From contig CAYXFU010000001.1 in assembly GCA_964464375.1 (NCBI GenBank), positions 124,001 to 188,000 of the forward strand: DNA of 64,000 nucleotides. Direction: 5' to 3'. Origin of the DNA: CAIOZA01 sp964464375. Its GTDB lineage: Bacteria > Bacteroidota > Ignavibacteria > Kapaibacteriales > UBA2268. Shown piece by piece: positions 46,201 to 55,390 of the stretch (positions within the stretch are counted from its first letter, which is position 1; each line of letters starts with the position of its first letter). Under the pieces are notes generated by a model. The model worked only from the letters and a program-made list of their open reading frames with translations. It was not told the origin of the DNA and searched no databases. A program made the translations under genes and the position numbers.

Positions 46201-46325
46201 AGCATAACAGATTTGTGTCCGCTAAGCCCCACCGGTAGCGAAGAAATAAACCTCCATTCGGGTACTGTTGTTTGTGATAACAAAGTACCCGAAATGAAAA
46301 GCAAAACCAAAAAATATCTATACAT
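43236..46325 (-). CDS. T9SS-exported Kelch propeller and ASH protein
   Basis: About 1029 residues from ATG 46325, where MYRYFLVLLFISGTLLSQ is a normal signal peptide (the upstream Met at 46373 is not). The first ~380 residues form a Kelch beta-propeller: about seven blades, each with a diglycine strand end, such as DGNVIITGGID, AKIYLIGGYSG, NYIVISGGFN, IARIFGGEDN, PAYLIAGGRN and LPLYIGGLDN. ASH modules follow (FGDVFIKNDSTICFKAIQNK; FGKLCLDDSVATSVFVENPS). Next is a cohesin-like domain (GQLFTVPLNINMTGFTNSIT) and finally a T9SS type A sorting domain (SGLYFVVVLDDQGNIAKNKI). Likely binds ligands at the cell surface. Confidence 0.85.
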   Translation of the reverse strand: MYRYFLVLLFISGTLLSQTTVPEWRFISSLPVGLSGHKSVMLPDGNVIITGGIDINGNSVNTCLIYNYGTGIINPVEPLTESRGFHSLICIPEGKTKAKIYLIGGYSGSNNNFKSVSSIEMLDYTSGMTFFNWRKIGDMRSSRAQLASVWDKGNYIVISGGFNQASGGIASGSRLSSSERINIASNVIEQLPDMTKKRANHLMGCIIDENGLNKIISAAGEDDKLTTTELLENWVWTSFAFSPKIYHDYSVAFSDIGGIARIFGGEDNSAKTTNKCEWYDVKSGWKYSPSMFVPRENTSSTLIAGISDTIPAYLIAGGRNQTNAILQTEYFSLPDQNNPAGLWVQFDNLKSSTYYSSLSIGGHNLPLYIGGLDNSGNPQSNVQVYQPLQITDVKFSPEEIGRISDSIAVPIKNNWLLPVKLTKFRFTNTAEFILTADTTNFIIQPNSTRFVYLRFRPNAVGLRQGSLLVNISGLEDTVKLEGTGIQSSIAVLVTDQKFGDVFIKNDSTICFKAIQNKGTDTTYIDSLVVQPASDYEVISPQGRVKIPPDSSLSVCLRFKPHLRAEILGSMLIHIGTKSYPCGLSGKGIIKYLSGMSFTGCDTVNYESGKKYTTFITLRNTSDRPVTVSGVQLLGGFNNLFSINQTFPLLLNVQESKSLPVDFTPQSEGSFTINILVDNDGIKDSIVNLPVCFVARSKNAAFSISAIDFGKLCLDDSVATSVFVENPSSFDKLSLDSLRYNDLSGNLIVNGFNSKILDPREISQFVVSFKSLTPGKYDYILSLYTSNGKTDLPVSATFLPTLNLNSQDTKYEFSPGQLFTVPLNINMTGFTNSITKTNFDISYDGYLVRPTRLMQLQGGLPLDLANSSITTSKLGESSIKAVFTSPITSKPAIGIEFEMLLGNFSETEVKIAKSLTDEYCLNRSSFKVLINSICGGRKGLISVNNALVMVLTQDLNNDDLNINIYSKTGSNINLKIYDAQGNEILHENLIVRMGVANKNVNLAGISSGLYFVVVLDDQGNIAKNKILLMK

Positions 46326-46416
46326 AATGTTGAGGTTAATCAATAAAGAGTTAACAAATATATTAAAAATCATTCAATTTTGTTATCATCGAATGAACTT
46401 AATTTTCATTTTTAAA

Positions 46417-49400
46417 TTATTTAATCACCTGGAATAGCTTAGATATAACTGTATATCCAGATTCTAATCTAATAAAATATGAACCTGACGCAACACCCTT
46501 AAGATCAATTGAAGATCTGAAAACACCTGAATTGTAAAATCCCTGTGATATATTGATAATTCTATTTCCAAGCATATCATACATACTCAATTTCATATTG
46601 CTATCCTCAGGTAAAATAAATCTTACTTCAGCGTTTGTAGTAGCAGGATTAGGAATAATTGAAAAATCAATGTCATTATCCTTACCAACTAATGGATTTT
46701 CTTCTTGAACATCAACAGTGATTGATTGAGGTTTAGCAGGGCATCCTCTATAAAATTGATTATTTAGTGATACGACATAAATCGATCGTACTAAAGCCGT
46801 ATCACAATTGAAGCTAATTGGCATTTCATTTGGATAACCTATTGAGATAAGTGAATCTTCACCGTTTGTGTTTGTAATGTAGATACCATACTGTGAAATG
46901 TTTGGATCTGATGAAGGAGTGAATGTTAAATTACAATTTCCAAATTGATTAGAAACCAGTCTGATATTAGTCGGAGGAGCTAACCAAGATTTATTGACAC
47001 TGAATTGTCCATCTGCATATTTTGTTATTGGTGCTGTTCCGGAAGCAATTCTGGTAGCATAAACATAATAATTGCATTCTGTTAAAGAATCTGATAATGG
47101 AATACTGTATTTCGAAGTGCTTGCACTTACTCTGCCTATATATTTACCTGCAAAATTATTATTTTTTGAATCGATAAAAATATCAAGATAATCATCAGGT
47201 TGATAACCTATGCCATCCCAACTAATATTTACATTCTTCCCGGATTGGATTGCAGTGATATCAAAACTACGATCCTTATTCAATGAATAAATGAAGATCG
47301 AGTCAGTGGGACCTGGTGTTTGTTTAATTATCCAACTGCCAACTTCCGGAGCTATTAAAGCCCATTGTGCAAATGTTCCGTCTGGACTATCAAAAAGAAT
47401 TATGCTCGAATCAGGTTTGGTTCCGGTAATTGTTGTACCAGAAGGTGTAATTAAAGATGAGGCAGATAGTTTGCCATTGCTGGTGAGCATAATAAAAGCT
47501 CTTTTCATATTACTCGTAACTTCGAAAGTATCAATCGCATTTGCCTTAACTAACTCACCATTAGGCAGATTCTCCAGAGGAGTATCCTCTCCATATTTCC
47601 TTTTTTGAGCAGAAGAAAAGATTGATGGGAAAGCACCTCCAAACTTCATATATGGAGCACCATTCTTTATTCCTGCTTTAATTGACATTGAACCATAGGA
47701 AGATATTATTGGAATACCAGATGTTGTAACGTCAACCATTCCATTAAATTCTAACCCTTGAGTGCTGCTAAGCATCATTGAACTTGAAGCGGTTCCAAGA
47801 GTTTTAGGATAGAAACCCATTGCTTTCAAATGAGTAATAAATTTCCACAAAGGACCAAATTCAGTTTTATTCACAGGATCACTTGGTATATCAGGGATTC
47901 TAACTATTGTTGCACCAGAGTTATAAAAGTAAGAAATATCATTTTTCTTAATTTTAATTGCATCTTTATAACCACTGCCGACTGAAAGTACATAATCCTT
48001 GGCTCCAAAATGAAGTGCATTGAATGAACCATTCAAGATACCAAACTCAAATCCATCAGTTAAATCCGCTCCAAATGTTCCGGATGCAACAACCTGCCAT
48101 TTGTTTGTTACACTGATTGTTTTGTTTGCAAACATTCTTGCATTCACAGTTCCAGTAATTTTAGGTCCTGTGCATTCAATATTACCAACCAGTTCTAATT
48201 CAATAAGAGATTCATCCCCCAAAACTTTCGTTAACCATGGAATTTCATTTTTAACTAAAGCATCGTCAGACAAAAAGAATCCTGCAATTTCTGCAGACAA
48301 ACCTTTCCAGGAAGTTAAGTTAGACCAACCAGAAGTGGCTAAACGCAAACCAATCCAAGCAAAAGGTATCTCACCGCATGGAACACCAGGTTGCTTTTTT
48401 CCCTCTGCTATAAATCCATCAAATCGTCCCTTTTTTACAGTTAATTCAAGCTTTAATTTACCCTGGAATAATTTTTGTCCGGTTTTTGCAGGGTCTGGTG
48501 TAGAATACTCGACTGTTGTATTAGCTTTCCATGAATCTTCAACGGGTTCATAAGATAAGCCAATATTATCGATACAAAACCCAGGGAATGCCGCTGTGCT
48601 AAGATTTGTTGCACTTATTTCGAAACCTTCAATTTTTACACCATCCAGCTCTTCATTGGCAATTGTTAGTCCACCGGATAATGATGAGAATTCAGGTTGA
48701 TTAGAGTTTGTTGTACAATTATCCTTATTCAAATTTCCCCATTGCGCAGTTACTTTAAATTTAACTGCTTTAGCAAAATTTAAATCTGCAAAGCTCAGCT
48801 CATCTAGTGAAAATTCAATTCCGCCAATTTTTATTGCAAGAACACCCGGTGTGTCCCATTTGAGCAAATTTGCACAATTGAAGGACATTCCAATACCTTT
48901 CTGAATAATGAGTTGTTGAGCCGACCCGGCAATATTAACACCATCAATATACATTGAATAATTACCGGTTAATCTCTCTACACCTTTCCGTGGATCAATT
49001 GTTACTGTACCGTCAAGAGTTAAAACATCATTTAAATTGATTTTACCTGTTGCAGTGATAGTTGGTAATGGATCATCTGATTTAAATTCATTCCCATCAC
49101 CGGCATCGAATGTCATTAGAGGACTGTTTGCACAATTATACACCCAATAGCGACTGGATACATCTAGAGTTCTTTCGATAGTATTTGAAACGACTTCTTC
49201 GCCATTTATTTTGTTTTTTACATAAAATGAAACTTTATATTTATCTGTTTTAGCATCCTTTGGAATATCAACTGTATAAACATATTGACCTTTACTGGAT
49301 GTAGTGCCAACTTTTGTTTCCTTTATTTTACCCAAATCATCTGTGACAAATAATTCGCATCCTTTTACACCAACATTTAATAGGTTTTTAGCATAAACAT

Positions 49401-49980
49401 TGAAATTGATTTTGCTTCCAGCATTGGTTTTAACAACAGTGGTGGGAGATACTTCCAGACTAATCCCCATACTCATTGCTGCTTCGAATTTTCCACCAAT
49501 AACCGAAGTAACAAAATCATTTCCACTAGGTGGATGTGATGTCATTTCAAAAATGAAACCACCATTTAGAAGATTTTTATCAAGATCAAAATCGTTTATG
49601 TTAGCATCAGCAATTGAATTGAAGACTAATGTCGTTTTGACGCGGGTTGCTTTTCCGTTAACGGTCCAGATGTCCTCTAAATAAGCATCTGAAATACTAT
49701 AAGGAGTAATTGCTAATCCTTTAAAATTCTTTACTGTTATTACCATTGCCTGATATGGAATATCAGTCCTTCCTGTAGCAAACTGACCGGTAATTGTCAA
49801 AGTTTTATTTCCATCAATAGTTGCATAACAAGTGTCAGCACTCCAGTTTTTGGTTGCCCCTTGCCCCTTAGTTGATGTAAAAGTCATGGAAGTAGATTTC
49901 TGTGAGTAGCAGGGCTGTGAGATTGTAAGCATTCCGCTAAGGATTATTAATGCTAAAAAAACTTGTATAATTAGTTTCAT
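46417..49980 (-). CDS. Large T9SS-exported protein of unknown fold
   Basis: An 1187-residue protein. It has a signal peptide (MKLIIQVFLALIILSGMLTI), an N-terminal beta domain and an Ig-like module near 185-290 (VVKTNAGSKINFNVYAKNLL). A long repetitive beta region follows, roughly 300-780, with phrases about 'ITATGKINLNDVLTLDGTVT' and 'LQGKLKLELTVKKGRF'-like strands, suggesting an extended beta-solenoid or lipid-transfer-like sheet. Two fibronectin-III-like modules lie around 900-1080 (SFDITAIQSGKNVNISWDGI; APPTNIRLVSNQFGNCNLTF). The last ~80 residues are a T9SS type A sorting domain (IPNPATTNAEVRFILPEDSN). I do not recognise the central region. It is the first gene of the minus-strand surface locus, with a palindrome about 60 bases upstream. 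Confidence 0.75.
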   Translation of the reverse strand: MKLIIQVFLALIILSGMLTISQPCYSQKSTSMTFTSTKGQGATKNWSADTCYATIDGNKTLTITGQFATGRTDIPYQAMVITVKNFKGLAITPYSISDAYLEDIWTVNGKATRVKTTLVFNSIADANINDFDLDKNLLNGGFIFEMTSHPPSGNDFVTSVIGGKFEAAMSMGISLEVSPTTVVKTNAGSKINFNVYAKNLLNVGVKGCELFVTDDLGKIKETKVGTTSSKGQYVYTVDIPKDAKTDKYKVSFYVKNKINGEEVVSNTIERTLDVSSRYWVYNCANSPLMTFDAGDGNEFKSDDPLPTITATGKINLNDVLTLDGTVTIDPRKGVERLTGNYSMYIDGVNIAGSAQQLIIQKGIGMSFNCANLLKWDTPGVLAIKIGGIEFSLDELSFADLNFAKAVKFKVTAQWGNLNKDNCTTNSNQPEFSSLSGGLTIANEELDGVKIEGFEISATNLSTAAFPGFCIDNIGLSYEPVEDSWKANTTVEYSTPDPAKTGQKLFQGKLKLELTVKKGRFDGFIAEGKKQPGVPCGEIPFAWIGLRLATSGWSNLTSWKGLSAEIAGFFLSDDALVKNEIPWLTKVLGDESLIELELVGNIECTGPKITGTVNARMFANKTISVTNKWQVVASGTFGADLTDGFEFGILNGSFNALHFGAKDYVLSVGSGYKDAIKIKKNDISYFYNSGATIVRIPDIPSDPVNKTEFGPLWKFITHLKAMGFYPKTLGTASSSMMLSSTQGLEFNGMVDVTTSGIPIISSYGSMSIKAGIKNGAPYMKFGGAFPSIFSSAQKRKYGEDTPLENLPNGELVKANAIDTFEVTSNMKRAFIMLTSNGKLSASSLITPSGTTITGTKPDSSIILFDSPDGTFAQWALIAPEVGSWIIKQTPGPTDSIFIYSLNKDRSFDITAIQSGKNVNISWDGIGYQPDDYLDIFIDSKNNNFAGKYIGRVSASTSKYSIPLSDSLTECNYYVYATRIASGTAPITKYADGQFSVNKSWLAPPTNIRLVSNQFGNCNLTFTPSSDPNISQYGIYITNTNGEDSLISIGYPNEMPISFNCDTALVRSIYVVSLNNQFYRGCPAKPQSITVDVQEENPLVGKDNDIDFSIIPNPATTNAEVRFILPEDSNMKLSMYDMLGNRIINISQGFYNSGVFRSSIDLKGVASGSYFIRLESGYTVISKLFQVIK

Positions 49981-50260
49981 AAATGCCTCAAAAAAAATTT
50001 TGTGAATGATTGTATTATCTGTATAAATCAGCTTTCATTAGTAGAATACTGTAATATTCTATTTGGTAAGAGGCGATTCTAAATTTAATTAAAATTAATA
50101 AAAAGATTAGACTTAACAAATTATATTTTATTATAAAATCATATAAATTAGGCTTAACTAAAATATTCCAAGGATTTGTTCATACATTATTCAATAAGCT
50201 TATTGCTGACTAAAGATTCTTATAACTAAAGGAAGATCAGAATATTTTTTATTTTCATAA

Positions 50261-52129
50261 TTAGAAAGTAATTCGTTGAAATATTTTATTATCTAAATCG
50301 ATGTTATTTATGATTTCATTGATATTTAATAAATTAACAAATTGATATTTGAAGGTCGTATCTTTATTTAGCTCATCAGCTATTCGTATTCCGTTGTTGC
50401 CGTTTATAAGTAAAGTACAATTATTATACTTATTCTTAATTAACTTATAAAGAGAATAGTCAAAATATGGAAATTGTTTAGGTTTCCTGTCCAATACTAA
50501 AATGATATTATTATTTTGGGGCTGAGGAATTGAGATCACAATAGTATTTTGCCTTGGAAAAATTTCTACCTCATTTGCTTGTAAGCTAATATTTAATATT
50601 AACAAAATAAGCATTGAACTTACCATTGATCTAAAAACTGCAATCCTTGGATTACTACTTAAAAAGATATAAATCATAGAAACTGATATTAAAATCGTTA
50701 TTAAAATTATAGACTCATTTGAGATAACAGCAAATTTAAAATCGGCAAATGACTTAGTTAGATTTCTTGAAATTTGTATAAGAAAATCAGTTGCATATCC
50801 ATAATATAATGCTAATCCGACCGAGAAGTATGAAGTTAGAATTGTAAAAATTGCAAGTATTGTTGCAACTGAAATTAGAGGAATTATTAAGAGGTTGGCA
50901 ATAGGAGAAATAATAGAATAAAATCCAAAATAATAGGCTACGATTGGCGATACAATTAAATTAACTGAAATAGAAATTGATAATGATTGTTTAGCAAAAA
51001 CCATTAGCGGATTTTCGGTAGTACTGATTTTATTTATGAATTCAATTGTAATAGGATAGAATATGGCAATTCCAAGAATGGCTCCAACAGACATCTGAAA
51101 TCCCGGAGAAAATATAATTGAAGGTTGAAATAACAGTATTCCAATTACTCCGAAGGAAAGAATGTTGAGTAAATTGATTCTTCGTTCTAATAGGTATGTA
51201 AAATATATTAATAATGACATGACACCAGCTCTGATTGCAGAAGGCTGATAACCGGTGATAATAATATATAAAATCAAGAAAATAGAAAAAGTAGAAAATT
51301 TTAGCCATCGTATCCGAATAAATGCAAGGAATATTATTAATATTGAAGATATGATGCCAATATGTAATCCACTAACTGCCAGTACATGTGCCGTTCCTGA
51401 AAATGAAAAATCTTGATTTGTTTCTGAGTCAATACCTGACTTGTTTCCTGTTATCAAAGCATTAATTATACCAGCATTTTCCGATGAGAAAAGCAGATTA
51501 ACTCTGAAGCTTATCTCTTTTCTAATATTACTTATAAATTTATTGAATCCATAAGTTCTGGAAATGATAGCCATTCTGTTAGAAGAACAATATCCGAACC
51601 ATTGAGCATCATTTGCTTTTGCATAATTTCTTTCGTCGAAATCTTCACGAAATTGTGAAAACTGAGGTACCTTTAGTCTAATATCGGCAATAATACTATC
51701 CCCTTCATCCAATTTGATAGCGTCATCCTTCAGAATCTTCATATAGATTTTAGTAGCACCTTGAGTTCCAATAATTTTTGATGCAATGTTTCCTAGAATA
51801 AAGCAACGGATACTTTTGCTATCATTTCGAACAATCGCTTCAACCCTACCCTTAAATATTCCGGGAAAATCGGGAATTATTTTATTAGGATATGAAATTG
51901 AAGTAGATTGGTAAGAATTCCCAAATATCAACCCACTGGCAAATACTGATAAAAAGTAAAATATTTCAAATTTTTGTCTTTTTAACGAATAGACTAACGA
52001 AATCATTGAAATGATTCCAATGATTGAAATATATTTAATATCCAGGATAAGATTTAAGCTAAATAAAAAGCCGGATAAAAAAAATAATAAGTATTTAAAT
52101 GCCGGAACATTAGCAAAAATATCTTTCAT
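50261..52129 (-). CDS. ComEC/Rec2-type membrane protein lacking the C-terminal MBL domain
   Basis: About 622 residues from ATG 52129, which has a GGAG site just upstream; the longer start at 52186 adds residues before the first membrane helix. An N-terminal DUF4131-like region (IIPDFPGIFKGRVEAIVRND) precedes the Competence domain: NAGIINALITGNKSGID and AHVLAVSGLHIGIISSILI, then a row of hydrophobic helices (GYQPSAIRAGVMSLLIYFTY). ComEC forms the inner-membrane channel for incoming single-stranded DNA in natural transformation. The metallo-beta-lactamase-like domain found at the C terminus of many ComEC proteins is absent; instead ~130 residues without a histidine cluster follow. No frameshift is evident downstream. 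No other competence genes are nearby. Confidence 0.85.
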   Translation of the reverse strand: MKDIFANVPAFKYLLFFLSGFLFSLNLILDIKYISIIGIISMISLVYSLKRQKFEIFYFLSVFASGLIFGNSYQSTSISYPNKIIPDFPGIFKGRVEAIVRNDSKSIRCFILGNIASKIIGTQGATKIYMKILKDDAIKLDEGDSIIADIRLKVPQFSQFREDFDERNYAKANDAQWFGYCSSNRMAIISRTYGFNKFISNIRKEISFRVNLLFSSENAGIINALITGNKSGIDSETNQDFSFSGTAHVLAVSGLHIGIISSILIIFLAFIRIRWLKFSTFSIFLILYIIITGYQPSAIRAGVMSLLIYFTYLLERRINLLNILSFGVIGILLFQPSIIFSPGFQMSVGAILGIAIFYPITIEFINKISTTENPLMVFAKQSLSISISVNLIVSPIVAYYFGFYSIISPIANLLIIPLISVATILAIFTILTSYFSVGLALYYGYATDFLIQISRNLTKSFADFKFAVISNESIILITILISVSMIYIFLSSNPRIAVFRSMVSSMLILLILNISLQANEVEIFPRQNTIVISIPQPQNNNIILVLDRKPKQFPYFDYSLYKLIKNKYNNCTLLINGNNGIRIADELNKDTTFKYQFVNLLNINEIINNIDLDNKIFQRITF

Positions 52130-52243
52130 TAATCTCCATTCAGTTTGAGTCTCACCAAAATTACTTAAATTTGTTAATATTTGCATTGGAAAAATGAAAT
52201 ATTCGTCTCTTTTTTATTATTTATTTGAATTGAGGTAAATACA

Positions 52244-54076
52244 ATGTGTGGAATTGTAGGGTATATTGGTAATCAGAATGCCGTCAATGTATTGATGAAT
52301 GGCTTAAACAGGCTTGAGTACAGAGGTTACGATTCCGCAGGTATTTCCATTTTTGAAAATGATTCAATTTCAACATTTAAAAAAGTTGGAAAGGTTGAAG
52401 CACTCAAGAGAATAATTGAAGATCGAAATCTTACTTCCAAGATAGGTATAGCTCACACCAGGTGGGCAACTCATGGTGAACCTAGTGATATTAATGCTCA
52501 TCCTCATCATGATTCTGACGATAATATTTCTCTTGTTCATAATGGAATTATTGAGAATTACTCAACACTAAAACAGAAACTGACTGAACTTGGCTATACT
52601 TTCAGATCTCAAACAGACTCAGAGGTATTAACAGTTTTCATCAGCTATATTTATTCACAGGTGAATAACCTTGAAGAAGCTGTTAGATTAGCTCTTTCTG
52701 AAGTTGAAGGAACTTTTGGAGTAGCTATTATTTCGAATCATGAACCTGATAAAATTATTGCGGCTAGACGCGGAAGTCCTATGGTACTCGGTATAGGTGA
52801 TGATGAATTGATTCTTGCTTCTGATACATCAGCTATAATTCAGTACACCCGTCAAGTGATTTATCTTGCTGATAATGAAATGGTCGTTCTTGATGCAAAT
52901 GGATATTCTACAAAAACTATTGGCAACGAAACAACTACAAATGTTATTCATCAAATAGATTATGATCTTGGTAGAATCGAAAAAAGTGGTTATGATCATT
53001 TCATGCTCAAGGAAATCAATGAACAACCTCAGACTATTACAGATGCTTTCCGTGGCAGATTGCTAATTGATGAAGGCAATTCTCGGCTTGGTGGATTGAG
53101 CATTATTGAAGAAAAACTTAGAAGAGCAAAACGAATAATTATTACTGCCTGTGGGACATCATGGCATTCTGCATTGGTTGGTGAATACATGATTGAGCAT
53201 CTTTGTCATCTTCCAGTTGAAGTAGAGTATGCATCAGAATTTAGATACCGTAATCCAATCATTCTTCCGGATGATTTAGTTATTGCAATATCTCAGAGTG
53301 GAGAAACAGCCGATACTTTAGCGGCTATTCAGGAAGCAAAGCAAAAAAATGCAACTGTAATCGGTATTGTTAATGTTGTTGGAAGTACAATTTCAAGAGA
53401 AACTGAAGCAGGTGTTTATATTCATGCCGGTCCCGAAATAGGAGTTGCATCAACTAAAGCTTTTACCTCTCAACTAGCTGTGCTGGCATTGTTTTCTCTT
53501 TATATGGGGAGAATGCGTCAAGTACCGATTATTGAAGGACAGCGAATAGCTAAAGAACTTAGTCTTTTACCGGAGAAAATCAATCGCATTCTTGAAAATT
53601 CCGATAAAATTAAAGATATTGCGCTTAAATTCTATAATTCAAAAAATTTCCTTTATTTAGGTAGAGGTTACAATTTTCCTGTTGCTCTTGAAGGTGCTCT
53701 TAAGTTAAAGGAGATTTCATATATCCATGCGGAGGGTTATCCTGCAGCTGAAATGAAACATGGTCCAATAGCTCTGATCGACAAAGATATGCCGGTTGTA
53801 TTCATTGCAACAAAAGATGAAATATATGAAAAAATGTTATCAAATATCGAAGAAGTAAGAGCTCGAAAAGGTACAGTAATAGCTATTGCTACCGAAGGTG
53901 ACACACAAATCGGCAAGTTTGCTGATCATGTGATTTATATACCTGAAACATTACCAATGTTAATTCCGATATTAAGTGTCGTTCCAATGCAACTATTGGC
54001 ATATTACATGGCTGTTAAGCTTGGAAGAGATGTGGATCAACCCAGAAATCTGGCTAAAAGTGTAACTGTTGAATAA
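52244..54076 (+). CDS. glmS: Glutamine-fructose-6-phosphate aminotransferase (isomerizing)
   Basis: A 610-residue GlmS. The N-terminal glutaminase domain begins with the catalytic Cys2 (MCGIVGYIGNQNAV) and has LNRLEYRGYDSAG and HTRWATHGEPS. Two SIS domains follow (ITACGTSWHSALVGEYMIE; ISQSGETADTLAAIQEAK; YLGRGYNFPVALEGALKLKE), with the C-terminal PRNLAKSVTVE. It makes glucosamine-6-phosphate, the entry to peptidoglycan and LPS amino sugars. No glmS ribozyme is visible: the leader between the ComEC start and glmS is only ~115 bases. It is followed 12 bases later by a flippase gene, consistent with an envelope function. Confidence 0.97.
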   Translation: MCGIVGYIGNQNAVNVLMNGLNRLEYRGYDSAGISIFENDSISTFKKVGKVEALKRIIEDRNLTSKIGIAHTRWATHGEPSDINAHPHHDSDDNISLVHNGIIENYSTLKQKLTELGYTFRSQTDSEVLTVFISYIYSQVNNLEEAVRLALSEVEGTFGVAIISNHEPDKIIAARRGSPMVLGIGDDELILASDTSAIIQYTRQVIYLADNEMVVLDANGYSTKTIGNETTTNVIHQIDYDLGRIEKSGYDHFMLKEINEQPQTITDAFRGRLLIDEGNSRLGGLSIIEEKLRRAKRIIITACGTSWHSALVGEYMIEHLCHLPVEVEYASEFRYRNPIILPDDLVIAISQSGETADTLAAIQEAKQKNATVIGIVNVVGSTISRETEAGVYIHAGPEIGVASTKAFTSQLAVLALFSLYMGRMRQVPIIEGQRIAKELSLLPEKINRILENSDKIKDIALKFYNSKNFLYLGRGYNFPVALEGALKLKEISYIHAEGYPAAEMKHGPIALIDKDMPVVFIATKDEIYEKMLSNIEEVRARKGTVIAIATEGDTQIGKFADHVIYIPETLPMLIPILSVVPMQLLAYYMAVKLGRDVDQPRNLAKSVTVE

Positions 54077-54088
54077 TTAATAGCATAT

Positions 54089-55390
54089 TTGAAAGCTCAG
54101 GATCATATCGGTTTAATATCGTGGTCTCTTTTAGATAAGGGACTATTCCTCTTGTATGGTTTTGTTATGATTATTGTTATGAATTATACTGCCCCTAAAG
54201 AATTCGGATTGTTTTCACTACTAATTGCTCTTCACACCTGGATATTTACTGTAAGCGATTCATTTGCTTTACAAAGTCTGATACAGTTTGGAATGAATAA
54301 GGAAACAAGATATAAGGTGAATCTCATTTCATTAATTATTCATGTTTCATTAACGATGACAGTTTCATTACTAATTTATATTTTTCGGGATGGTTTAGCC
54401 TCCTTATTCCAAGAAGAAAGAATAAAGGAGATAGGTGCTTTCTTGCCATTGCTGAGTTTGGCATTTATACCAAGATCTTATTGTCAAAAAATTATTTATA
54501 GAATTCAGAATATGAAATTCCTATTTTTTGTAAATCTAATATTTTTCGGTTCGATAACAGCTTTGATTTTTAATAGGATTTCACAGGTTCATGTTTTACA
54601 ATTTTCAGATTTATCAATTTTTTATTTAGTTGGTTCCGGACTTAGTTCTTTGATTGCAGTAATTCTCATAAGGAAGGAATTGAAATTTGAAAAAAATGCA
54701 TCTTTCAAGCTTTCAAAGTTTTTCCAATTTGGATGGCAAATGACAACGACTAGCCTCCTTTTTACCCTACCCAGACAATTAGATGTATTATTTTTGAAAT
54801 TGTTTTTTTCACTTGAAACTGTAGGTTTATATTCTGCGGCGAAAAATATATTTAGAGTTTTTGATGAAGCGATGAGCGCAATTAGTGGACTTATTTACCC
54901 AAGTGCGGTAAGACAGATTAATAATCAAAACCGAAATGCTTTGGTTGATTTACTTTCAAAATCTTCATCATTTATGTTTTTTGCATTTGGATTATTAATA
55001 GTATTGTTAACATGCGGTCTAAGTAATGTAATGTTTACTTATTTATTGCCTCAAAGATACCTAATGTCACAAAACTACTTTAACATATTGCTGATTGGGG
55101 CTTTATTTTTACCTTTTACTTTTATTTATTCTGTAATGGTTGCTTTGGACAAACTAAAGAAAATAATTCTTGTTAGTTTTATAGGAAATATAATTTTCTT
55201 TTTCTCAATTTATATTATTGGTAGTACAAATAATATAAATTGGACTCCTATCCCATTAATCATTTATTATGCTTATCTTGGATTTACTGGTGCTTTATTG
55301 TCATATAAATTGCTCAATATTACCCCCAAAATGATGTTTAGAGCTTATTTTGACATAAAAAACTATTTACAATCTTCACTTAAGAAGTAA
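54089..55390 (+). CDS. Polysaccharide/lipid flippase (Wzx/MATE-like)
   Basis: A 433-residue polytopic membrane protein with about 12 helices, resembling polysaccharide biosynthesis (Wzx/MOP superfamily) exporters: GLISWSLLDKGLFLLYGFVM, FGLFSLLIALHTWIFTVSDS, SLETVGLYSAAKNIFRVFDE and VALDKLKKIILVSFIGNIIF. Such proteins flip lipid-linked oligosaccharides across the inner membrane. It begins with a TTG codon at 54089; no in-frame ATG precedes the first helix, and the site is only 12 bases after glmS. The 3' end overlaps the convergent methyltransferase gene by 11 bases. Confidence 0.8.
   Translation: MKAQDHIGLISWSLLDKGLFLLYGFVMIIVMNYTAPKEFGLFSLLIALHTWIFTVSDSFALQSLIQFGMNKETRYKVNLISLIIHVSLTMTVSLLIYIFRDGLASLFQEERIKEIGAFLPLLSLAFIPRSYCQKIIYRIQNMKFLFFVNLIFFGSITALIFNRISQVHVLQFSDLSIFYLVGSGLSSLIAVILIRKELKFEKNASFKLSKFFQFGWQMTTTSLLFTLPRQLDVLFLKLFFSLETVGLYSAAKNIFRVFDEAMSAISGLIYPSAVRQINNQNRNALVDLLSKSSSFMFFAFGLLIVLLTCGLSNVMFTYLLPQRYLMSQNYFNILLIGALFLPFTFIYSVMVALDKLKKIILVSFIGNIIFFFSIYIIGSTNNINWTPIPLIIYYAYLGFTGALLSYKLLNITPKMMFRAYFDIKNYLQSSLKK

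Noticed and set aside
27211..49684. Many plus-strand frames of 60-180 codons across the surface locus
   Set aside because: They are antisense shadows of long minus-strand genes, with no domains, no signals and biased composition.
52130..52243. A glmS ribozyme upstream of glmS
   Set aside because: The leader is too short for the ribozyme core and shows no matching structure.
55380..55390. A frameshift or gene fusion where the flippase and methyltransferase overlap
   Set aside because: The genes are on opposite strands with complete ends; an 11-base convergent overlap is ordinary.
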